Below are positions 7,741-12,864 of a stretch of 12,864 nt of DNA, in pieces. The stretch lies in NCBI GenBank assembly GCA_003170035.1, contig PMZX01000165.1, forward strand, positions 1,754 to 14,617, given 5' to 3'. Positions within the stretch are counted from its first letter, which is position 1. Every line of letters starts with the position of its first letter. Below the pieces are notes generated by a model. It saw only the letters and a list, made by a program, of their open reading frames with translations, made no database searches and had not been told where the DNA came from. The stretch is from Myxococcales bacterium. Its GTDB lineage: Bacteria; Myxococcota_A; Polyangia; Fen-1088. Position numbers and translations under genes: made by a program.

Positions 7741-8778
7741 TCAGGGTCTGGGAAGGACCTCGCTAATCACGTCGGCCGTGAAGTCTACCAGAGGGATGAC
7801 CCTGGAATAGCTCATTCGCGAGGGACCGATCACTCCGATGGTTCCCAGCGGGCGGTCCTCGCCGCCGTAGCTCGCGGCCACCACCGCAAGTTCGGTCAGA
7901 TCCGCCAGGTTGGCCTCGGCGCCGATGAAGACGCAGATCCCGGGCGCAGTCAGCGTGCGCTCCAGCAGTTTGACGATCTGGTCCTTTTCTTCCAGCGTGC
8001 GCAAGACGCGGCGGGCCCTTTCGATGTCGGGAGCTGCCGACAGCAGATTCGACTGCCCATCGAGCAGAATGTCAGCCCCCGTCTCGGCCGCGGGAGTCGC
8101 GGCCATGGCCAGGGTGAGCGCCTTGGCCAGCACGGGATCGCTGGCCGAGCGCTCGCGTTCCTTCTCGATCTCGCGCACCAGCCGCGCGCGCATCTGATCC
8201 AGGGTCAAGCCCGACACCAGGCCGTTGAGGTAGTTGTTGATGCGGTCGAGATCGCCGGGCGAGAGGGAGAGATCCACCGGGATGAGCTTGTTCTGGATCT
8301 GGCCGCTCTGAGAGGCGATGACGGCCAGCAGTTGGTCGCCGCGCAGGCGCACGAACTCGATATGCGACACCGCGTCCGACTCGGGGCGCGGCGCCTGGAC
8401 AACCACGGCCAGATGGGAGAGGTCACGCAGGACGCGCGCCACCCTTTGCATGATCTCTTGCGGGTCCGCGACTGGCCCCAGCCGCTCGCGAATCTCGTCC
8501 TGCTCGGAGGCAGACAGGCTGCGCACGCGCAGGAGCGTGTCCACGTAGTAGCGCAGGCCGCGATCGGTGGGGATACGTCCGGCCGAGGTGTGCAGGTGGC
8601 GCAACATGCCCAGCTCCTCCAGTTCACCCATCACCGTGCGCACCGTGGCAGAGGAGACCGCCAGCCGATAGCGGTGCGCGACCGTATCGGACCCGACCGC
8701 CTCGCCGGTCGCAAGGTATTCGGACACAACGGCGTGCAGGACCTTCTTCGCACGTGCGCCAATGTCGCTCACGCTCAC
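7741..8778 (-). CDS. hrcA: heat-inducible transcription repressor HrcA
   Basis: Repressor of class I heat-shock genes; in well-studied bacteria it binds CIRCE elements and depends on GroEL for activity. The N-terminal winged helix shows SSATVRTVMGELEELGML (42-59) and the family signature HTSAGRIPTDRGLRYYVDTL (63-82). The GAF-like core and C-terminal dimerisation part follow, with IGVIGPSRMSYSRVIPLVDF (about 316-335), close to the family's usual GPxRMxYxxVI..V. The 345 residues are full length. Two GTG codons compete as start, 8778 and 8772; a -10-like box ends only 1 nt before the first. It is the first gene of the minus-strand operon and would be expected to control itself, but no CIRCE is present upstream. 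Confidence 0.95.
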   Translation of the reverse strand: MSVSDIGARAKKVLHAVVSEYLATGEAVGSDTVAHRYRLAVSSATVRTVMGELEELGMLRHLHTSAGRIPTDRGLRYYVDTLLRVRSLSASEQDEIRERLGPVADPQEIMQRVARVLRDLSHLAVVVQAPRPESDAVSHIEFVRLRGDQLLAVIASQSGQIQNKLIPVDLSLSPGDLDRINNYLNGLVSGLTLDQMRARLVREIEKERERSASDPVLAKALTLAMAATPAAETGADILLDGQSNLLSAAPDIERARRVLRTLEEKDQIVKLLERTLTAPGICVFIGAEANLADLTELAVVAASYGGEDRPLGTIGVIGPSRMSYSRVIPLVDFTADVISEVLPRP

Positions 8779-8779
8779 T

Positions 8780-8808
8780 ATCTAACTCGGAAAACCAGCA
8801 GCGGCCAA
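8780..8808 (-). promoter_or_regulatory. candidate hrcA operon promoter
   Basis: On the minus strand TTGGCC (8808-8803) and TTAGAT (8785-8780) are separated by 17 bp just before hrcA. Both boxes match the housekeeping consensus in only about half of positions. Transcription 7 nt after the -10 box would start at the second GTG (8772), giving a leaderless message. No CIRCE and no obvious sigma-32-type -10 (CCCCAT-like) is found in the 133-bp gap. Confidence 0.25.
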
Positions 8809-8876
8809 GCGCGCGACGACCTGTGAGAACCCAACGGCCGACCCCTGGCGTCGACGAGGAAACTCCGCGCTGCGTC

Positions 8877-8905
8877 TTGTGTTTGTGGTCACTTGTGACT
8901 ATCTT
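8877..8905 (+). promoter_or_regulatory. candidate promoter of the toxin-antitoxin operon
   Basis: TTGTGT (8877-8882) and TATCTT (8900-8905) are separated by exactly 17 bp. The predicted transcription start, 7 nt after the -10 box, coincides with the A of the antitoxin ATG (8912). This implies a leaderless mRNA and fits the lack of a well-spaced Shine-Dalgarno. Consensus match is moderate. Confidence 0.4.
8888..8899. promoter_or_regulatory. palindromic candidate operator of the toxin-antitoxin operon
   Basis: GTCAC-TT-GTGAC, a perfect 5-bp inverted repeat with a 2-bp centre, fills the promoter spacer directly next to the -10 box. Type II antitoxins, including Phd/YefM and VapB types, commonly repress their own promoter by binding such palindromes. 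A second CTTGTG copy lies at 8876-8881, 16 bp before the one inside the palindrome (8892-8897). Confidence 0.45.
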
Positions 8906-8911
8906 CAGGTC

Positions 8912-9172
8912 ATGAAGGCCGTGCGCGTGGCAGAGTTGAAGAGCCATCTCAGCGAGCACCTGCGCTCCGTGCGGCGCGGGCATCCTCTGATGGTGTTGGA
9001 TCGAGACACGCCCATCGCACAGATCGTTCCCTGCCCGAATGGCGCTCTCGGCCCTCCCATCCGCCAGCCCATGCCGCAGTCACGCAAACCCAAGGATTTC
9101 CGCCCCCTGGCGCCACTCAAGCTGCGCCATGACCCCCTGGCCGTTCTGCTGGAGGACAGGCATCTCAGGTGA
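8912..9172 (+). CDS. type II antitoxin, Phd/YefM-like (prevent-host-death family)
   Basis: An 86-residue antitoxin. The N-terminal half, MKAVRVAELKSHLSEHL followed by RSVRRGHPLMVLDRDTPIAQIVP, has the Phd/YefM DNA-binding fold pattern (VAELK..LSE.L..V..G....V.DR..PIA.IVP). The C-terminal half (about 41-86) is Pro/Arg-rich and probably disordered until it wraps the toxin; its end DPLAVLLEDRHLR is the likely toxin-contact segment. The ATG at 8912 is preferred over the upstream in-frame GTG at 8879 because the palindrome and promoter lie between them. The stop TGA overlaps the GTG of the toxin gene (GTGA), so the two proteins are translationally coupled. It should neutralise the toxin and autoregulate the operon. 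Confidence 0.9.
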   Translation: MKAVRVAELKSHLSEHLRSVRRGHPLMVLDRDTPIAQIVPCPNGALGPPIRQPMPQSRKPKDFRPLAPLKLRHDPLAVLLEDRHLR

Positions 9173-9585
9173 TCGCCTACGTCGATTCCTCTGTGGTTCT
9201 GCGATTGGTCCTGGGACAGCCCGGGGTCTTGGCGGAATGGCGATCGGTGGAAGAGGGAATCACCAGCGCCTTGACTGAGGTGGAATGCCTGCGAACGCTC
9301 GACCGCCTGCGGATTCTCGAAGGCATCCCTGACGAAGCACTGGCCGAGCGACGCGGGTCGATCTACGAACTACTCTCCATTCTTGCCGTGGTTGAGATCG
9401 ACCGGACCGTGCTGGATCGGGCTGCGCAGCCTCTTCCGACCACTCTCGGAACCCTGGATGCCATCCACCTCGCGACCGCGCAGATTTGGCGCGAGACGAC
9501 CCGCACGAGGCTGACCATGGCCACCCACGACGCGACCCTGGCCACCGCGGCCCGCGCGCTCGGCATGCCGACCGTCGGCGTTTAG
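9169..9585 (+). CDS. vapC: PIN-domain ribonuclease toxin (VapC-like)
   Basis: A 138-residue PIN-domain protein, the usual VapC length; these toxins are Mg2+-dependent endoribonucleases that cut tRNA or rRNA. The acidic active-site residues are all visible: Asp6 in AYVDSSVV, Glu39 in ALTEVECLR (Glu37 is also nearby), Asp97 in LGTLDAIHLATA and Asp121 in ATHDATLATAARALG. The GTG at 9169 lies inside the antitoxin stop and has an AGG about 8 nt upstream. The RNA target cannot be told from sequence. The gene ends 3 nt from the convergent hemW, leaving no room for a separate terminator. The intact active site indicates a functional toxin. Confidence 0.93.
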   Translation: MIAYVDSSVVLRLVLGQPGVLAEWRSVEEGITSALTEVECLRTLDRLRILEGIPDEALAERRGSIYELLSILAVVEIDRTVLDRAAQPLPTTLGTLDAIHLATAQIWRETTRTRLTMATHDATLATAARALGMPTVGV

Positions 9586-9588
9586 ATT

Positions 9589-10797
9589 CTAGTCTCCAAG
9601 CCACAGGCGGCTTGAGACCTCGTCGGCGAACAGGAAGCCCGTGACAGTCAGGCGCAGGCGATCGGGCGCGATCGACAGCCAGCCCGCGTCCACGCACTTA
9701 TGGGCTGCGGCGGCGCGCGCGGGAGACGACAGCGGATCGCAACCGTAGCGGCGCACGTGCGCTGCCCGATCCACACCGTCTGAGGTTCGCAGGCCGAGCC
9801 ACAGGCCCTCGTTTTCCAGGTCCCCGGCCGTGCGGCGCTCGATCTTGGCTGGTCGCGGGTTCCCCCCGTGTGCCGCTGCCGAACGCAGATAGGTTGCGAG
9901 CGCGCGCGGGTTGGAAAAGCGCCAGCCGGTTCCGTCGCGAAGCGGCCGGAACGACGACGAGGAGGCGCCCACGCCCAGGTAGGCGCCGCCGGTCCAGTAC
10001 AGGGTGTTGTGAACCGCACGCCGACCAGGACGTGCATAGGACGAGATCTCGTAGTGCTCGAAGTCGGCACCCTGCAACACCTCGTGCGTGGTCACGCACA
10101 TCGCAGCCACGGCTTCGTCGTCGGGCCGCTGCAACTTGCCCGCGCGCTCAAGGGCGCCAAACGGCGTGCCGCGCTCGACGGTCAGGGCGTAGGCCGTGAC
10201 GTGCTCGGGTGAAAGCGCAACCAGCGCCACGAGCGAGTGGCGCCAGTCGTCCATGGTCTGGCCGGGAAGGCCGAACATCAGATCCGCGCACAGGTTGTCG
10301 ACGCCCGCAGTGCGCACGGCGTCGACCGCCGCCGCGATCGCGGCCACGTTGTGCTGCCGGCCGATGGAGTGCAGTAGGTGATCCTGGAAGGCTTGCATGC
10401 CGAGCGACAGCCGGTTCACCCCGGCCGCGCGCAGGCCTGCCGCAGCTTCGGCTGTCAGCTCGCCGGGGTTGGCCTCGACCGTGATCTCCAGGGGCCCGGT
10501 CGCATCGAAGAGCCGGCGCGTGGTCTCGATCAGCCGCCCGATGGCCGCAGGCCGCCACAGGCCGGGCGTGCCGCCGCCAAAGTAGATGGACTTCAAGTCC
10601 GGCGCGCTCGTGCCGCGGAACCAGTCCGCGCGCGCCGCCAGCTCGGCCGTGACTGCGGCCGTATACTCCTCGTGCGGGATCGGGTCGCGCACCGCCGTGG
10701 CAAAGTCGCAGTAGGGACAGCGCGCCCGGCAGAAGGGAAAGTGGACGTACACGCCCAGCGGGCGGGTTGCATCCAGAATGCCGGTTCCTGGATCCAT
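9589..10797 (-). CDS. hemW: radical-SAM heme chaperone HemW
   Basis: Radical-SAM protein of 402 residues, often annotated as oxygen-independent coproporphyrinogen III oxidase-like. The cluster motif is CRARCPYCDF (Cys23, Cys27, Cys30); the residue after the motif is Asp-Phe rather than the CxC of true HemN. GGGTP (74-78) is the SAM-binding motif, ITVEANPGELT (105-115) and NRLSLGMQAF (128-137) are typical, and HNTLYW (263-268) is the HNxxYW heme-binding motif that separates HemW from HemN. HemW is thought to hand heme to respiratory enzymes at the membrane. The ATG at 10797 has an AGG 8 nt upstream and follows a candidate promoter bracketed by an inverted repeat. It converges on vapC with a 3-nt gap. 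Confidence 0.93.
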   Translation of the reverse strand: MDPGTGILDATRPLGVYVHFPFCRARCPYCDFATAVRDPIPHEEYTAAVTAELAARADWFRGTSAPDLKSIYFGGGTPGLWRPAAIGRLIETTRRLFDATGPLEITVEANPGELTAEAAAGLRAAGVNRLSLGMQAFQDHLLHSIGRQHNVAAIAAAVDAVRTAGVDNLCADLMFGLPGQTMDDWRHSLVALVALSPEHVTAYALTVERGTPFGALERAGKLQRPDDEAVAAMCVTTHEVLQGADFEHYEISSYARPGRRAVHNTLYWTGGAYLGVGASSSSFRPLRDGTGWRFSNPRALATYLRSAAAHGGNPRPAKIERRTAGDLENEGLWLGLRTSDGVDRAAHVRRYGCDPLSSPARAAAAHKCVDAGWLSIAPDRLRLTVTGFLFADEVSSRLWLGD

Positions 10798-10804
10798 GGC
10801 GATT

Positions 10805-10859
10805 GCCTGTCAATGGTTGCTTATACCGGCTTTTTCTGCGCCGTCGACTGTTGACAGGC
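10805..10859. repeat. 9-bp perfect inverted repeat bracketing the hemW promoter
   Basis: GCCTGTCAA at 10805-10813 and TTGACAGGC at 10851-10859 are exact reverse complements with a 37-bp spacer. An imperfect palindrome, GTCGAC-T-GTTGAC (10843-10855), overlaps the right arm and the -35 box. The arrangement suggests paired operator half-sites for a dimeric or looping regulator. The repeat is seen directly; its regulatory role is inference. Confidence 0.55.
10820..10847 (-). promoter_or_regulatory. candidate hemW promoter
   Basis: On the minus strand TCGACG (10847-10842) and TATAAG (10825-10820) are separated by 16 bp. The -10 box matches the consensus well and the -35 box in four of six positions. 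The predicted start near 10813 gives a leader of about 16 nt that contains the AGG ribosome binding site. The promoter lies entirely between the two arms of the 9-bp inverted repeat. Confidence 0.4.
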
Positions 10860-10939
10860 GGCCGGAAGCAGGCAGGCCGAGGGCGGCCGAGGCTGGGAGC
10901 GCTGATCAACGCCATCTCGGGGGACGCGATGGGGTAGAC

Positions 10940-10945
10940 TACAAT
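10940..10945 (+). promoter_or_regulatory. -10-like box just upstream of the kinase gene
   Basis: TACAAT ends 7 nt before the ATG at 10953. No -35 match is found at 16-18 bp upstream. If used, transcription would begin at or within a base or two of the start codon, consistent with the absence of any Shine-Dalgarno before the ATG. Confidence 0.3.
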
Positions 10946-10952
10946 ACTAACG

Positions 10953-12864
10953 ATGGGCACCACCCGCACCTGCCCCCGTTGCGGCGGCAGTTTCGCCGGA
11001 ACGCTGGACCTGTGTCCCGTGGACCGGACGCCCCTGTTCGCGCCCGAGGTCATCGCCCGCGTCGGCATGCTGCTCAAGGACCATGAGATCCAGGGCGTGA
11101 TCGGCGAGGGTGGCATGGGCGTCGTCTACCGCGCCCAGCATATCGTTCTCGAGAAGCCGGTGGCCATCAAGGTGCTGCACGACCGGTTTGCCAGGCAGAC
11201 GGAAGTTGTGGAGCAGTTCCTCGTCGAGGCCAAGGCCGCCAGTCGCATCCGCCACCCCAACATCATCGACGTGACCGACTTCGGCACCACGGCCGATGGG
11301 CTGGTATTCCTGGTGATGGAGTACCTCGACGGCGAAAACCTGGAGGAGCGTTTGCGCCGGGTCGGTCGGTTGTCGGTCTTCGAGGCAGTCAACATCGTCG
11401 GACAGGTGGCGCGCGGCCTGGGCGCAGCCCACGAACTTGGCATCGTGCACCGCGATCTCAAACCTGCGAACATTTTTCTCATCAGCCGCGAGGGACGCCG
11501 CCGCGTGGTTCGCCGTTCTCCCGACGGGACCGGCGTCCGCTTCGAGGTCGCGCCCGAGGGGAATTACGATGCCGTCAAGTTGCTCGACTTCGGCGTGGCC
11601 AAGTTTCTCGACCTGGGCCCCGGCGCGGCCACCCGAGCGGGCGCCATCTGCGGTACGCCCTACTACCTGTCTCCCGAGCAGGCACAGGAGAAGCCGGTCG
11701 ACGCACGCAGCGATATCTACGCCCTGGGCGCCGTGTTCTACGAGATGCTCACCGGCGTGGTTCCGTTCGTAGGGAAGTCGATGCTGGAGATCCTGAACGG
11801 CCATGTGTCGGGCAGGGTCATCCCCCCCAGCCAGCGCGCGCCCGACGCGGGTCTGGACGAGCACACCGACGCCGTGGTCCTGAGGTGCTTGGCGAAGAAC
11901 CCCAGCGAGCGCTTCGCCAGCACCGACGACCTTGGCGATGCTCTCCGCGAGTGCGTGGGCGATCGCGCATTCCTGCGCGATGCGAGCCGGCTCCCCGGTA
12001 TCCAGGAGTCCGGCCTCGATCTCTCGCAGCTGATCCCTCCCGTACGCCGGGGCCCATCGCCGCCGCCCGCGGAGGGACAGCCCGAGGATGGGCCGGCGGG
12101 CGATGACCAGCCGGCGGCCGACGACGAGTTGGCACACCTCGACTCTCTCGATCTGGATGGCTTCTCGAATACCATGCGCATTACTGGTCTCCGCACGCGG
12201 GGCAGGAGGCGCCTGCTTGTCGGGGCAGCGATCGTGATCCTGGCCGGGGCTGCCCTGTGGGTCGTGCGTAGCAACCGCACAGCCGAGGGGCCGACGAAAG
12301 CACCAGTCGCGGCCGCAATGCCCCTGGCGAGTCAACCTGCCCTTCCTCCGTCCGCTGCGCCTCCGCCCGCTGCGCCTCCGCCAGTCGCGCCTCCTTCTGC
12401 CACGCCTTTGCCGAGCCCGGCGCCCCCGCCTGCAGCCACGGCGCCAGCGCCGTTGCCCGTCGCTTCGGCGCAGCCCGCCCAGCCGCCAGCGAGCCCGCAA
12501 CCGCCGGGCGCAGGCAAGGTTAGGCCTCGCCGGGTGATCGAGGAGTTTGGCCGTCGTGCGCCCGCCGAGTCTCCGTCCCCCTATCCGCCGCCCCGCACCC
12601 CTGCCCCTTCCGAACCCGAGCCCCCTACCCCTGCCCCGGCCGCGCTGGAGCCGCCAGCACCCGCCCCTGCTCCGGCTACCCCGGCGCAGCCGGCCGCGGA
12701 TCCAGAGGCCCTGGTGCGCGAAGCCCAGCAAGCCTGGCTCAGGCACCACTACGCCGTTGCCGTCGACAGGGCGCGCTCAGCGCTCGCGCTGTCCCCTGAT
12801 CAGCCGCTTGCCTACCAGATCATCGCAGCGTGCTCGTGCGCCCTGCACAACGCCGAGGACGCCC
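10953..12864 (+). CDS. membrane-anchored eukaryotic-type Ser/Thr protein kinase with zinc ribbon (3' partial)
   Basis: Signalling kinase open at the right edge after 637 residues. An N-terminal ribbon CPRCG..CPVD (Cys7, Cys10, Cys21; fourth position Asp24) precedes the kinase domain (about 45-335). Kinase motifs are GEGGMGVVYRA (51-61), the ATP Lys73 in VAIKVL, Glu92 of helix C, HRDLKPAN (166-173) with catalytic Asp168, DFG (212-214), GTPYYLSPEQ (234-243) and DIYALG (254-259). All catalytic residues are intact. The stretch from Asn173 to DFG is unusually long because of a basic insert at about 179-208. A linker, one transmembrane helix (about 420-438) and a Pro/Ala-rich region (446-585) follow, then a helical, TPR-like start (586-637) cut by the edge. 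The layout is typical of Myxococcota sensor kinases. Start ATG at 10953; substrate unknown. Confidence 0.93.
   Translation, partial: MGTTRTCPRCGGSFAGTLDLCPVDRTPLFAPEVIARVGMLLKDHEIQGVIGEGGMGVVYRAQHIVLEKPVAIKVLHDRFARQTEVVEQFLVEAKAASRIRHPNIIDVTDFGTTADGLVFLVMEYLDGENLEERLRRVGRLSVFEAVNIVGQVARGLGAAHELGIVHRDLKPANIFLISREGRRRVVRRSPDGTGVRFEVAPEGNYDAVKLLDFGVAKFLDLGPGAATRAGAICGTPYYLSPEQAQEKPVDARSDIYALGAVFYEMLTGVVPFVGKSMLEILNGHVSGRVIPPSQRAPDAGLDEHTDAVVLRCLAKNPSERFASTDDLGDALRECVGDRAFLRDASRLPGIQESGLDLSQLIPPVRRGPSPPPAEGQPEDGPAGDDQPAADDELAHLDSLDLDGFSNTMRITGLRTRGRRRLLVGAAIVILAGAALWVVRSNRTAEGPTKAPVAAAMPLASQPALPPSAAPPPAAPPPVAPPSATPLPSPAPPPAATAPAPLPVASAQPAQPPASPQPPGAGKVRPRRVIEEFGRRAPAESPSPYPPPRTPAPSEPEPPTPAPAALEPPAPAPAPATPAQPAADPEALVREAQQAWLRHHYAVAVDRARSALALSPDQPLAYQIIAACSCALHNAEDA
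12345..12404 (+). repeat. four degenerate 15-bp tandem repeats in the kinase gene
   Basis: Four in-frame units begin at 12345, 12360, 12375 and 12390. They encode PPSAA, PPPAA, PPPVA and PPSAT, and the first two differ by one base. They lie in the Pro/Ala-rich extracytoplasmic stalk after the membrane helix, where repeat-number changes would alter stalk length without breaking the frame. Confidence 0.6.

Noticed and set aside
7576..8826. Long + strand open frame opposite hrcA and grpE
   Set aside because: Rich in His, Gln and Arg, typical of antisense frames; no recognisable domain, and both sense genes are certain.
8849..8856. CGTCGACG palindrome between hrcA and the antitoxin
   Set aside because: An 8-bp self-complementary GC-rich word is expected by chance here; it has no second copy and no fixed relation to either promoter.
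10851..10856. TTGACA as a -35 box of the kinase gene
   Set aside because: Nothing like a -10 box lies 16-18 bp downstream (around 10873-10880), and it is too far from the TACAAT at 10940. It is better explained as an arm of the inverted repeat.
10947..12749. Long open frame on the minus strand opposite the kinase gene
   Set aside because: Composition is low-complexity Arg/Gly, it matches no family I know, and the + strand frame encodes a kinase with every catalytic motif. Long antisense frames are expected in GC-rich coding DNA.
1..12864. A new defence system, prophage or mobile element
   Set aside because: Apart from the toxin-antitoxin pair, all genes are housekeeping or signalling. There is no integrase, transposase, tRNA-flanked attachment site, CRISPR repeat or composition break visible.

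Overview
The window is strongly GC-rich and almost fully coding. It suggests a Myxococcota-like (deltaproteobacterial) chromosome. The basis is composition, many GTG starts, and a eukaryotic-type Ser/Thr kinase with an N-terminal zinc ribbon, one membrane helix and a Pro/Ala-rich tail, an architecture typical of that group. The taxonomic call is inference; no rRNA or other phylogenetic marker was tested.

Left edge (2-1081, +): the 3' part of an RNA m5U methyltransferase gene (TrmA/RlmC/RlmD family) whose 5' end lies outside the window. A hairpin sits between it and the convergent lgt gene.

Main block (1181-8778, all on the minus strand): eight tightly packed genes, in transcription order hrcA, grpE, dnaK, dnaJ, an M50 site-2-type intramembrane protease, a small zinc-ribbon membrane protein, a SPOUT (TrmH-family) RNA methyltransferase and lgt. 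Most junctions overlap by 4 nt or are separated by only a few nt. This looks like a classical heat-shock chaperone operon (repressor, nucleotide exchange factor, Hsp70, Hsp40) extended with membrane-proteolysis and lipoprotein-biogenesis genes. No CIRCE operator is visible upstream of hrcA.

Middle (8877-9585, +): a type II toxin-antitoxin pair, a Phd/YefM-like antitoxin and a PIN-domain (VapC) toxin. They overlap by 4 nt and are preceded by a short palindrome inside a candidate promoter. The pair is transcribed divergently from hrcA.

Right part: hemW (9589-10797, -), a radical-SAM heme chaperone, ends only 3 nt from the toxin gene. Its promoter region is bracketed by a perfect 9-bp inverted repeat. 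Divergent from it is the Ser/Thr kinase gene (10953 to window end, +), which is open at the 3' edge.

No tRNA, rRNA, CRISPR array, insertion sequence or gene-free stretch longer than 300 bases was seen. The longest non-coding gaps are about 155 bp (hemW/kinase), 133 bp (hrcA/antitoxin) and 99 bp (methyltransferase/lgt). Most of the window is ordinary housekeeping. The points worth a second look are the make-up of the extended heat-shock operon, the repeat-bracketed hemW promoter, the kinase insert, and the start codons that sit 6-7 nt after -10-like boxes.
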